Positions 37,219 through 44,708 are shown, numbered from the stretch's first letter. The stretch is 49,369 nt of DNA from Soonwooa buanensis (GCF_900167905.1 NZ_FUYZ01000014.1:1-49369); one strand, 5' to 3'. The notes: generated from the sequence alone by a model not told the origin. Translations and numbers: made by a program.

Positions 37219-39239
37219 AAAGTGTAATTTAGGATGAGACGGAAACTTCTGCCAGGCATCGGAAAATTGATAACCACATCATAATACTGATTGAAAATAT
37301 TGTTCATCTCCAAACTTGCTTTAAACTGATGCTGCTTCCATCGGAAGATCTTTTGCACCGACAAATCGTGTGTATACCAAGGTTGCACATAGTTGTACTG
37401 AATATTATCTTGGTTAACATCGTAACGCTCGCCAACATAGATGGCACTGTAGTTAAAACTCCAATCTTTATAATCAGCCATCAATGTAAAAGTCCCACTG
37501 TGCCACGGCGTATACGGAATTTGGTTTTTGTAAAATGTATCATCAGGATCGCTAACATCCTGCGCTTTCTGGTAAGTATAGGAAAGTAATGGTCTTAGTT
37601 TTACATTTCCAATTTTAAAAGTGGACTGTAGGTTAACGTCAACACCTCGGATCTCTACACGACCAAGATTCATCATCAACCAACGGAACATACTGCCATT
37701 GGGCGCAGCCACAATTTTATCCTGAACTTCATTGTAATAGCCATCAACTTTTAAATAAAATTCTTGAAAAACATCATTTTTAAAACTTTTATGATAGGTA
37801 AAACCAAGGTCGTATTGCGTGGTATATTCAGGCTTCAGATAGGTATTCCCGATGTTGGTGTAATACAAATCATTAAACGTTGGCATTCTAAAAATCCGTT
37901 TATAGAAAGCTCTTAGCGTTAAATCCTTAGTATTGAAGGGCTGATAAGCAGCATAGAAAGCGGGCGTCCATTCGCGTCGATCTGGCGATTTCGCATTTTT
38001 TTCAACGTTTTCGTGCACGAAAGTTCCTAGAAGACTTCCCATAAAACGCAGTCGATTCCATTGATAAGTCGACGCTAAAGCCACCAAATTGGTATAACGT
38101 GTCGGATATGAAAAGTTGATTAAATTGGCATCTAAATTATTAAATTGGAAATCACCATTTAAGCTGACATCCCAACTCGGTGTAATCGTATAGATGTTAG
38201 AAGAACTAACGTAAACTTCGCGCTGGATATAAGAATTCTCGGATCTTATCACATATTCTGTACGCACCGTGTCCGCATAATACGTATAATCGTAAGCGAA
38301 CTTGGCTTTAAGTTGGGTTTCGAATTTTGGAAAAAGTTTCTTTCTAAAAGTACCTTGCACAAAGTAATTGTCATCCGTCATCCTAGAACCACGAGCACCA
38401 AATCTACCGTTAACAATGGCCGCAGGAATACCACGGTTAGAGTTGTAGGCGTAACCACGAATATTCCAACTTCCGTTACGGATTGTACCATTGAGTGTGG
38501 TTTCAAAACGTTTGGCTTTAATATCCGAATCTTGTCTTTTTGCAATCGTGTCATACGCAATCGCTCCATCCGGATATCTTTTGAAATAGCGAAACTTGTA
38601 TACGCCATCACTTTCCAAATATTCAGAGCTAAAACTCATCGCAATTTTGTCTGACAATTTTTGCTCTAGTCTAAAAGAGGGATTAAATAATTGTATCGTA
38701 CTATTTTTTAGACGAATAGAAAGATTCGTTTTTTTGTCACCAGTAAAAGAAGGTGTTTTGGGTTGAAGATAAATGGCACTTGCCGAGGCAAAATCTTTTG
38801 CCGGTTGGAAGATTTCACTTTTTTGACCATTATATAAAGAAATACCTTCGAGATCGTCTAAAGAATAACGTCCCAAATCAACCAAACCATTTTGCGCATT
38901 TCCGAGCTGGATACCATCGTAAAAAACACCAACATGTTGACTTCCCAAACTTCGTACATTAATGGTTTTGAGACCGCCAACGCCGCCATAATCTTTGATC
39001 TGCACTCCCGAAAAATACCGTAAAGCATCAGCAACCGATTGACTGCTCAAGCGTTGCAAGTCTTCACCGCTCAAAGTCTGCGCAGGAATTACATCCTTCA
39101 AATCACGTTTGAAAAGAATAACTTCTGTTATTTCTTTTTTGGAAATACTGTCTTTACGCTGTCCAAAAACGAAAGACATCGCAAAAAAAGCCACAAGAAA
39201 TGCCGCTCGAAAAACCGATAAAAAAAGTCGTGTCACCAT
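37215..39239 (-). CDS. TonB-dependent receptor, probable cobalamin transporter (BtuB-like)
   Basis: This 674-residue outer-membrane receptor starts at the ATG at 39239; a TTG at 39299 would add 20 residues and is unlikely. A signal peptide is followed by a short TonB-box region, a plug domain (SGEDLQRLSSQSVADALRYF, then VNVRSLG-like TINVRSLGSQHVGVFYDGIQ) and a 22-strand barrel that ends in an aromatic residue plus short tail (SFRLILNYTL). It lacks the N-terminal carboxypeptidase-like domain of SusC receptors, as expected for BtuB. It sits downstream of a B12 riboswitch (39361-39520) and next to a BtuG-like lipoprotein, which makes cobalamin or a related corrinoid the likely substrate. No BtuFCD genes lie in the window. 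Confidence 0.85.
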   Translation of the reverse strand: MVTRLFLSVFRAAFLVAFFAMSFVFGQRKDSISKKEITEVILFKRDLKDVIPAQTLSGEDLQRLSSQSVADALRYFSGVQIKDYGGVGGLKTINVRSLGSQHVGVFYDGIQLGNAQNGLVDLGRYSLDDLEGISLYNGQKSEIFQPAKDFASASAIYLQPKTPSFTGDKKTNLSIRLKNSTIQLFNPSFRLEQKLSDKIAMSFSSEYLESDGVYKFRYFKRYPDGAIAYDTIAKRQDSDIKAKRFETTLNGTIRNGSWNIRGYAYNSNRGIPAAIVNGRFGARGSRMTDDNYFVQGTFRKKLFPKFETQLKAKFAYDYTYYADTVRTEYVIRSENSYIQREVYVSSSNIYTITPSWDVSLNGDFQFNNLDANLINFSYPTRYTNLVALASTYQWNRLRFMGSLLGTFVHENVEKNAKSPDRREWTPAFYAAYQPFNTKDLTLRAFYKRIFRMPTFNDLYYTNIGNTYLKPEYTTQYDLGFTYHKSFKNDVFQEFYLKVDGYYNEVQDKIVAAPNGSMFRWLMMNLGRVEIRGVDVNLQSTFKIGNVKLRPLLSYTYQKAQDVSDPDDTFYKNQIPYTPWHSGTFTLMADYKDWSFNYSAIYVGERYDVNQDNIQYNYVQPWYTHDLSVQKIFRWKQHQFKASLEMNNIFNQYYDVVINFPMPGRSFRLILNYTL

Positions 39240-39360
39240 TAGCTCATTTAGATTAATGATGACGCTAATGGAAAATAAGAATACAAAGTAACAGTGCAAA
39301 AAACTGCACAGTAACTCCGTTGTTCTAGGCTTTATTCCACGAAAGCGCCAAACGTTAAAC

Positions 39361-39520
39361 TTACTGGCAGGTCTTCTGACTTACTTCATTTTCGGAATCC
39401 TTCCCATTCTAAGAACAGTGGATCTAACTTCCGAAAACCTTGTGTGAAGCTTACAGCAGCGGGTCTGTCTGGGATTTTCACCCAGTTCCCTTTTAAAGCT
39501 TTTTATGGCTCACCAGTTTT
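39361..39520 (-). promoter_or_regulatory. Cobalamin (B12) riboswitch
   Basis: Read on the minus strand, the RNA carries the standard AdoCbl-class words in order: GGTGAAAATCCC-type (here GGGTGAAAATCCCAGACAG), CCCGCTGCTGTAAG, and AAGTCAGAAGACCTGCC near the 3' end. A closing P1 stem pairs ACTGG (39513-39517 side) with CCAGT (39363-39367 side). It lies 121 bases upstream of the BtuB-like start. Binding of cobalamin should lower expression of the downstream operon. No intrinsic terminator is visible between aptamer and start codon, so the switch probably acts on translation; that part is inference. Confidence 0.92.
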
Positions 39521-39521
39521 G

Positions 39522-39548
39522 CAAAAATATTAAATTTTTATTAAACAA
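39522..39548 (-). promoter_or_regulatory. Promoter of the B12 riboswitch operon
   Basis: On the minus strand TTG (39548-39546), 16 bases, then TATTTTTG (39529-39522) fit the Bacteroidota -33/-7 consensus. Transcription would start near 39515, almost exactly where the riboswitch P1 stem begins. Confidence 0.75.
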
Positions 39549-39724
39549 GAAAGCCTTTTTCGTTAAAGTCCAAAATCGCAAATTATTTTCCTTATTTTAA
39601 AAATATTTTAGAAAATTTTATCTATAATAATAACATTCGCTTTGTACAAAAACAGAATTTAAAAGAAATAAATTACTTAAATTGTATTTAGTTTTACAAC
39701 TTTAAAAATCGAACAAACATTACA
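39549..39724. other. AT-rich gap upstream of the ACP phosphodiesterase gene
   Basis: This 176-base spacer lies between the divergent B12 operon promoter and the gene at 39725. It is strongly AT-rich. I see no ORF, repeat or exact promoter box for the plus strand. Confidence 0.4.
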
Positions 39725-40291
39725 ATGAATTATCTTGCACATTCCTATTTATCCTTTACTGATGGACAACTTGTCGGGAATATGATTGCAGATTTCATCA
39801 AAAATAATGAGCGTGAAAATTTCCCTTTAGAAATCCAAGAAGGTATCAAATTACATCGTGCAATCGACAGTTTCACCGATACACATCCTGCAGTATCGCA
39901 AGCAAAAAAAATATTTAGTCCTTTGGTAAGGCTTTATGCTGGGGCTTTTGTTGATGTTGCGTTCGATTATTTTGTGGCGCATTCTATGTCGGATGAAGCA
40001 CTTTTTGAACATTCTCAAAAAGTCTACAAAACGCTTTGGGAATATGAAAAATGGCTTCCAGAAAATTTTAAAATGATGCTAAAGAAAATGGAAGAAGACA
40101 ATTGGTTGTACAATTATTGCGAAGATTGGGGCATAAAATTTAGCATGAAAAACGTGCTTAACAAAGCCAAGTATTTGGAAAAAGACATTCCCGTTTTTGA
40201 AGCATTTTTAAGTCATAAAAAAGAAATCGGAAAAGAATTTGACATTTTCTTTCCCGATATTAAACTTTATCTTGAGACTTTGGATTTATGA
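39725..40291 (+). CDS. Acyl carrier protein phosphodiesterase family protein
   Basis: This cytosolic protein of 188 residues belongs to the ACP hydrolase family, whose E. coli member AcpH removes the phosphopantetheine arm from holo-ACP. The N-terminal MNYLAHSYLSFTDGQLVGNM with IADFIKN matches the family opening (MNFLAHxxL...GNxxADF). The GIKLHRAIDSFTDTHPAV segment carries the conserved histidine and aspartates of the metal-dependent HD-like active site. The mid-region AGAFVDVAFDYFVA is also typical. It is a single gene between the divergent B12 operon and the convergent operon to the right. Substrate in this lineage is unproven, since many members act on unknown partners. Confidence 0.85.
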   Translation: MNYLAHSYLSFTDGQLVGNMIADFIKNNERENFPLEIQEGIKLHRAIDSFTDTHPAVSQAKKIFSPLVRLYAGAFVDVAFDYFVAHSMSDEALFEHSQKVYKTLWEYEKWLPENFKMMLKKMEEDNWLYNYCEDWGIKFSMKNVLNKAKYLEKDIPVFEAFLSHKKEIGKEFDIFFPDIKLYLETLDL

Positions 40292-40362
40292 TTTATTCTT
40301 CCTTAAACTGAAGCAAAAATATAATAAGCGACATAATATAAATAAATATTACAATGATAGCT

Positions 40363-40695
40363 CTAGCTGTAATTTTTGATACTTTTTGTAATAATGATAT
40401 ATTCAATAATTCCAATTATCCACCAGATAGGAATTTTAAAAATTGTATACCATAAATTAAATCCATCAACAACCGCATAAGTTTTGTATACGTTATTAAT
40501 TTCGATTTTGATTGAAATATATGGAATAACAATTAAAAATGATATTATAAAAAGTATTCTTAAGAGAGTATTTAATTTAAATCTCCCAATTTTTATAAAT
40601 AAAAATATGACTAAATTAATAAATATTAAAATTGCAAAATCTGCATAACTAAAAAAAGTAAATGGTTCTGCAGCTTCAGTAAAAATACTATTCAT
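40363..40695 (-). CDS. Small membrane protein of unknown function
   Basis: This is a 110-residue protein read from the ATG at 40695; a TTG at 40761 would add 22 poorly supported residues. About three transmembrane segments are visible (around 15-35, 40-60 and 80-105), with few charged residues between them and IKIGRF at one boundary. No family is recognised. It lies downstream of a small broken secreted ORF (40741-40883) on the same strand, at the end of the nadE-barnase operon, so it may be read through from that unit. Base composition is low in G+C even for this window. Confidence 0.5.
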   Translation of the reverse strand: MNSIFTEAAEPFTFFSYADFAILIFINLVIFLFIKIGRFKLNTLLRILFIISFLIVIPYISIKIEINNVYKTYAVVDGFNLWYTIFKIPIWWIIGIIEYIIITKSIKNYS

Positions 40696-40740
40696 ATTCT
40701 TGTTCTTCAGATATTTCTGTTTTATTAAAATAGCGTTTTT

Positions 40741-40883
40741 TATCCAGCATCTTGGAGACAATTCCAGCCAATATCAGTCTCTGCGTATTTTTAGGGAGCT
40801 AGCAAAGCATTATCTTGACATTTTATTTGAATTGAAAATAATATTACGAAAAGTCCAAATGCAAATTTAATTTTCTGTTTCAT
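40741..40883 (-). pseudogene. Fragment of a small secreted protein, interrupted by a stop
   Basis: An ATG at 40883, one base after the DinB stop codon, opens a short frame with a good signal peptide (MKQKIKFAFGLFVILFSIQ). A TAA ends it after 30 codons. The same frame continues for 16 more codons (KYAETDIGWNCLQDAG) to a second TAA. Signal peptides are rarely kept without a mature part, so this is probably a decayed secreted protein gene or a 30-residue secreted peptide. The tight spacing to DinB argues that it was once the next operon gene. Confidence 0.35.
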
Positions 40884-40884
40884 T

Positions 40885-41394
40885 TTAGCTTTTAAGCTTC
40901 GACAAATATCGCTCTTCGATAATATTAAGATGATGAATATTGTGACCAACAATCAGTTTTCCGATGGTTTCAACACTTAAAGCATTGCCGTTGGCAGCAC
41001 CTTTTAACTGTAAAACTTCACCTGACAAATCATCAAAAAATAAGATACTTCCCTTTCTGACAAAAGAAAATTCGTCGATGAGGTTTTCGAGACTTCTATC
41101 ATTTGCATGAGAATTTTTAGCCCAAAGTTCTTCATCAAAACCTGGCAATTCTGTTTGATCTTGCCTTGCAAAAGTCATGGCACGATACGCAAATACTTTC
41201 TCGGTATCTATTAAATGTTGTAATAATTCTTTGAGCGTCCACTTGCCATTGTCATAAGCAAAAAGACCTTGTTCCTCCGTCAAATCACTGAAAATACCGA
41301 AAGTTCTTCCTCCAGCAATATCTAAAGCATCAATCCATTCCTCATCTGGAACCAAATCCAAATAACGTTGGATGTATTTTTCGAAATCTGTCAT
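40885..41394 (-). CDS. DinB superfamily protein
   Basis: This is a 169-residue four-helix-bundle protein of the DinB/YfiT type. The first metal histidine sits in LKELLQHLIDTEKVFAYRAM and the C-terminal pair in KLIVGHNIHHLNIIEERYL, matching the three-histidine metal site of the superfamily. Members include putative metal-dependent hydrolases and thiol S-transferases; the exact reaction here cannot be assigned. It is the last clearly intact gene of the seven-gene minus-strand operon, 35 bases after the GNAT gene. A short signal-peptide ORF follows one base after its stop. Confidence 0.85.
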   Translation of the reverse strand: MTDFEKYIQRYLDLVPDEEWIDALDIAGGRTFGIFSDLTEEQGLFAYDNGKWTLKELLQHLIDTEKVFAYRAMTFARQDQTELPGFDEELWAKNSHANDRSLENLIDEFSFVRKGSILFFDDLSGEVLQLKGAANGNALSVETIGKLIVGHNIHHLNIIEERYLSKLKS

Positions 41395-41429
41395 AGTTAT
41401 AGTTTTTGAATATTATTTAAAGATAACAA

Positions 41430-41870
41430 TTATTCGTTAACCCATTCGTAAAAATTAACTTCATCATATTTTTTGAAGCCACAGGCTGGATATAGTTGGT
41501 TACCAATTTCGTTTTGTTTACCTGTTTCCAGCAACATCCCACATGCATTTGTATCGCGACAAAGCTCTTTGGCAGCTTCTAACAAGGCTTTAGAATAAGC
41601 TTTTCCTCTGTAATTCTCATCGACAAATAAATCGTTTAGCAACCAATAACGCTGCATTCTTGTGGACGAAAAAATAGGAAATAATTGTACAAATCCTACC
41701 AAATTATTTTCGAATTCCGCAACAAAAATTTCGGATTCTTTATTTTTGATTCGTTCTGCTAAAAAAACTTTTGCCGCTTCGATATCCGAGTTTTTATGAT
41801 AAAATATTCGATAGCTGTCAAACAATTTTGACAGAGCATCCAAGTCTTTTATATCAACTTTTCTAATCAT
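41430..41870 (-). CDS. GNAT family N-acetyltransferase
   Basis: This is a 146-residue acetyl-CoA-dependent transferase. The fold is seen in the strand VEFENNLVGFVQLFPIF-like VAEFENNLVGFVQLF, the following LNDLFVDENYRGKAYSKALL with the V-x-x-x-x-R-G-x-A pyrophosphate-binding loop (a variant of Q/RxxGxG/A), and the late strand GCGFKKYDE-like ACGFKKYDEVNFYEW. The substrate is unknown. It begins one base after the barstar stop, so it is tightly linked to the barnase-barstar genes; whether it modifies the RNase system is pure speculation. Confidence 0.85.
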   Translation of the reverse strand: MIRKVDIKDLDALSKLFDSYRIFYHKNSDIEAAKVFLAERIKNKESEIFVAEFENNLVGFVQLFPIFSSTRMQRYWLLNDLFVDENYRGKAYSKALLEAAKELCRDTNACGMLLETGKQNEIGNQLYPACGFKKYDEVNFYEWVNE

Positions 41871-41871
41871 C

Positions 41872-42192
41872 TTAATCTGTTAAATCGTCCTCTGAATCGG
41901 CATCTTCATCATCTTCGAATTGCTCCAAATAATATGAAAACGTAAAGCCTTCAACCTCTTCTTCAGCATCTTCCAACGTTGTCAAAAGATCTTCAAAAGT
42001 CTCCAATTGATCAACTGTCATGTTGACAAATTCGATATGAAGAGGCATTTCTAAATCGCCCGAAATAACGTCGTACAAAGCATCTAGATTATCTCCAAAA
42101 TAATCTGGAAGCGTTAATTTAGTTTTTAATTGAGTATAAAAATCTTCGTAGTCGCCCAAATCTACAAAGTCGATATATATTGTTTTTTCCAT
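41872..42192 (-). CDS. Barstar family ribonuclease inhibitor
   Basis: This is a 106-residue acidic cytosolic protein. Its segment LPDYFGDNLDALYDVISG matches the barnase-binding helix and loop of barstar (LPEYYGENLDALWDCLTG in barstar). The residues equivalent to barstar Y29, D35, W38 and D39 are Y31, D37, Y40 and D41, so the main inhibitory aspartates are kept and the tryptophan is a tyrosine. The C-terminus is extended by a strongly acidic tail (EDDEDADSEDDLTD). It should block the barnase-like RNase encoded two genes upstream. It is four bases after the archaemetzincin-like gene. Confidence 0.9.
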   Translation of the reverse strand: MEKTIYIDFVDLGDYEDFYTQLKTKLTLPDYFGDNLDALYDVISGDLEMPLHIEFVNMTVDQLETFEDLLTTLEDAEEEVEGFTFSYYLEQFEDDEDADSEDDLTD

Positions 42193-42196
42193 AGTA

Positions 42197-42787
42197 TTAA
42201 AATTTCCAATGTTTCGTTTTTAAAAATGATTTACAGTTTTCACAAAAATCTACAACTTCTTTTCCAAAACTTTTTCCTTCCGCATTTTTCATTAAGCAGT
42301 TGAGATTTTTACAATGTTTCAGTCCTTGTGTATGACCAAGTTCATGAATTGCAACTTTAAAAAACTCTTCTTTTTTAGTTTCTTTTTTAGCTCTAAAACT
42401 AGAAGCTATCGCAGATTTTCCTGGTCGATAAGCTAATCCAAAAATCCCGAAATCCTTAATTTTCCCTTTTGTAGCACTAATATCTTTGTTAGTCAATCCC
42501 AATGTTACAAAATTATCATCTGTTCTTTCATTTAAAAATTTAAGTAAAGAATCCGCACGATAACGATTCCTTTCTTTATAATAAGCTTCTTTTGGAAGTT
42601 CAATTCTATCCAAAATTTTAACATTTGGATAATAATTTTTAATTTTTTCGGCAACAAAAACGACGTCCGAATTTGGAATTTCTCCCAATGATTGAATTAG
42701 AATAGTAACTTCTTTCTTATCAAGTTTTGAAACTTCTTTTTCTTTTTGACAAGAAAATAAAACTAATAAAACAAGCAACCATCGCAT
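42197..42787 (-). CDS. Archaemetzincin-like (M54) zinc metalloprotease lipoprotein
   Basis: This is a 196-residue protein with a lipoprotein signal (LLVLFSC, C13), so it is anchored outside the cytosol. The zinc site is HELGHTQGLKHC: H148, H152 and H158 as ligands and E149 as catalytic base. The next zinc-structural part C159-x4-C164-x-M166 and a later C182-x2-C185 match the archaemetzincin signature, which adds a second, four-cysteine zinc site; the gap between M166 and C182 is 15 residues rather than the usual 17. Archaemetzincins are normally cytosolic, so lipidation is unusual. It lies between the barnase-like and barstar genes and starts by a one-base overlap (TAATG). Confidence 0.85.
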   Translation of the reverse strand: MRWLLVLLVLFSCQKEKEVSKLDKKEVTILIQSLGEIPNSDVVFVAEKIKNYYPNVKILDRIELPKEAYYKERNRYRADSLLKFLNERTDDNFVTLGLTNKDISATKGKIKDFGIFGLAYRPGKSAIASSFRAKKETKKEEFFKVAIHELGHTQGLKHCKNLNCLMKNAEGKSFGKEVVDFCENCKSFLKTKHWKF

Positions 42788-43338
42788 TATTGTTCTTGAA
42801 AAGTTTTGTAATGATCGGTTGTTACGAAGATTAAACCATCGTTGCTAAAAACAACTCTGTCCGCATTTCGGCGTCCGCAATTGTAGTTAAGATCTGCTTC
42901 GTAATAGTTACGTCCTTTTTGTGTTGGCAGATTTTTTTCACGGTTTGTAAATTTGTCTCCGCCGATAGCTTTTCCTGGCAAAACATCACAAAGATTTCCT
43001 TTGCTAGCCTCCCAACCAGAAGATTTTGCTGCATTTTTTGTGATATAATAATCAGGAAGTTTTTGATGCGTTTTAAGATAAGCTATAACAACCGATTGTT
43101 TTGTCAGCTCATCAATTGATTGTCCGCTATAATTATTAGAAGACTTTTTGTGATCGTTTTTAGTTTCTTTTTTTGAATTTTTTTCTTGATTAAAATCAGA
43201 ATTTCGACGATTAGTATTTGTCGTAATTTCAGTGTCTACAGCTTTGTCAGATTTTGGTGGATTAATGACATACATCACCGCAATACCCGCCAAGGCGCCA
43301 AAAAAGAAGAATAAAAAGGTTTTAAGTTTTGGATTCAT
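42787..43338 (-). CDS. Membrane-tethered barnase-like ribonuclease
   Basis: This 183-residue protein has one N-terminal transmembrane segment (about 7-25), a ~45-residue charged linker, and a barnase-type RNase domain (about 73-183). From residue 101 to 176 it aligns without a gap to Bacillus barnase with an offset of 74: K101 (K27), D128 (D54), R133 (R59), E147 (E73, catalytic base), R157 (R83), R161 (R87) and H176 (H102, catalytic acid) are all present. Two cysteines absent from barnase (C117, C154) could form a disulfide. With the N-terminus inside, the RNase faces the periplasm. The stop overlaps the metalloprotease start by one base. Confidence 0.92.
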   Translation of the reverse strand: MNPKLKTFLFFFFGALAGIAVMYVINPPKSDKAVDTEITTNTNRRNSDFNQEKNSKKETKNDHKKSSNNYSGQSIDELTKQSVVIAYLKTHQKLPDYYITKNAAKSSGWEASKGNLCDVLPGKAIGGDKFTNREKNLPTQKGRNYYEADLNYNCGRRNADRVVFSNDGLIFVTTDHYKTFQEQ

Positions 43339-43347
43339 TAAAAAAAA

Positions 43348-44139
43348 TTAAGATTTATACTCCTCTGGAATATCACAAATTGGGATTGGATTAATCTTGT
43401 GTAACGTCGCACGATGCATCTTTTGATACTTTTCGAAAACTTCACGTTGTCTTCCTTCAAAATGATCAGGTGTTAAACTTTGATCTTGCTCCATCGCCCA
43501 CTCCAGTTCTGGATAAGTTGCACCAATCTGCTGCTCATCGGTTCTTTCCACATCCCAAAGACCGTCCGTTGGTATCGCTTTTTGGATACTTTCGATAATG
43601 TCAAGATGTCTCGCTAACTCATAGATTTGTGTTTTGTACAAGTCAGCAATCGGCGAAATATCAACGCCGCCATCGCCATATTTTGTGAAAAATCCGACAC
43701 CAAAATCTTCAACTTTGTTCCCAGTTCCTGTTACCAAAAGTCCATGAATTTGTCCATAATAATACAAAGTCAACATCCTAAGTCGCGAGCGAGAATTGGC
43801 TAAAGCCAATTGCTCTGCTGGGAAATCTTGATCTTTAACATCGACCGTTTTTTGGAACGTGTCAAATGTCGGCGTCAAATCCACACGAAAACCTTCAACA
43901 TTAGAAAACTTTGATTTTAAATCTTCGATGTGATCTTGCGCACGATTGACTTGATCTTCTTTTTGACGAATTGGCATTTCTAACAACAAAACTTTAAGAC
44001 CAGTTTTTGCAGCCAACATCGACACAACGGCAGAATCTATTCCGCCAGAAACGCCGATTACAAAGCCTTTCATTCCTGAATTTTGTGCGTAATCTTTCAG
44101 CCAGTTAACAATATGATTAATTATTTTTTCGGATTGCAT
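43348..44139 (-). CDS. nadE: NAD+ synthase (ammonia-dependent)
   Basis: This enzyme makes NAD+ from deamido-NAD+, ATP and ammonia. It is 263 residues and lacks an N-terminal glutaminase domain, so it is the NH3-dependent type. The ATP-pyrophosphatase P-loop is SGGIDS (31-36) in GFVIGVSGGIDSAVVSMLA. The deamido-NAD site includes VTGTGNKVED, GFFTKYGDGGVDISPIADLY and a C-terminal PTDGLWDVERTDEQQIGATY. It is nine bases upstream of the barnase-like gene and 21 bases after the GNAT gene, in one operon. Linkage of nadE and gldB is familiar in Flavobacteriia. Confidence 0.94.
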   Translation of the reverse strand: MQSEKIINHIVNWLKDYAQNSGMKGFVIGVSGGIDSAVVSMLAAKTGLKVLLLEMPIRQKEDQVNRAQDHIEDLKSKFSNVEGFRVDLTPTFDTFQKTVDVKDQDFPAEQLALANSRSRLRMLTLYYYGQIHGLLVTGTGNKVEDFGVGFFTKYGDGGVDISPIADLYKTQIYELARHLDIIESIQKAIPTDGLWDVERTDEQQIGATYPELEWAMEQDQSLTPDHFEGRQREVFEKYQKMHRATLHKINPIPICDIPEEYKS

Positions 44140-44160
44140 TTTATTTAATTTATTTTAATT

Positions 44161-44691
44161 TTAATTCGGTTTAGAGGTCATTTCATACCAAAAACAATCG
44201 CCATCAGGTTCTGTAAAAGTTCCAGTTTTAGTAAAACCTAATTTGGTAAGAACATGATTGGAAGCACCATTTTCGGAATGTGCGTACGCGTAAAGATTTT
44301 TAAGTTTCATCTCATCAAAAAACTTATCAACAAAGGCTTTTCCTGTTTCGGAAGCGTAACCTTTACCCCAAGTTTCGGGAAGAAAACGATAACCTAATTC
44401 ATAAAAATCTTTGAAACCGTTGATTTCGGAATCATTGAATTTTAAGCCACTCCAGCCCACTAACAAACCCGACTCTTTTTCAACAACAGCAAATCTCCCA
44501 ATGCCAAAACGCTCATATTGATCACGAATCATCTCTATAACTTTCACAGATTCTTCTTGCGCGGTTAAAGCTGGCATCCCGATGTACTTCATAACTTCTG
44601 GATTACTGTCCAAAAGATACAGTCTATCAGCATCTTGCAATTCTAAAGGTCTTAAAATTAATCTTTCGGTTTCGAAGGTGTTGAGCAACAT
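44161..44691 (-). CDS. GNAT family N-acetyltransferase (RimJ/RimL type)
   Basis: This is a 176-residue acetyltransferase of the RimJ/RimL class (Acetyltransf_3). It opens with the class signature FETERLILRPLELQDADRLY. The acetyl-CoA part is ELGYRFLPETWGKGYASETG, where WGKGYA forms the pyrophosphate loop, and the end has NGASNHVLTKLGFTKTG. Known relatives acetylate the N-termini of ribosomal proteins or small molecules, but the substrate here is unknown. It is the first gene of the nadE operon. The likely promoter is at 44789-44796, divergent from gldB. Confidence 0.88.
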   Translation of the reverse strand: MLLNTFETERLILRPLELQDADRLYLLDSNPEVMKYIGMPALTAQEESVKVIEMIRDQYERFGIGRFAVVEKESGLLVGWSGLKFNDSEINGFKDFYELGYRFLPETWGKGYASETGKAFVDKFFDEMKLKNLYAYAHSENGASNHVLTKLGFTKTGTFTEPDGDCFWYEMTSKPN

Positions 44692-44708
44692 TAAAATTCT
44701 TATTTTTG
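44681..44708 (+). promoter_or_regulatory. Promoter of gldB-gldC
   Basis: TTG (44681-44683), 17 bases, then TATTTTTG (44701-44708) is a very good Bacteroidota promoter. It overlaps the 5' end of the divergent GNAT gene and gives gldB a leader of about 90 bases. Confidence 0.65.

Noticed and set aside
39240-39299. TTG start extending the BtuB-like receptor
   Set aside because: The ATG at 39239 begins a proper signal peptide; the extension adds a second hydrophobic block that would spoil it.
39257-39310. Hairpin in the leader between riboswitch and receptor (GTGCA/TGCAC)
   Set aside because: The stem is only five base pairs with a T-rich loop and no following T run, so I do not call it a terminator or expression platform.
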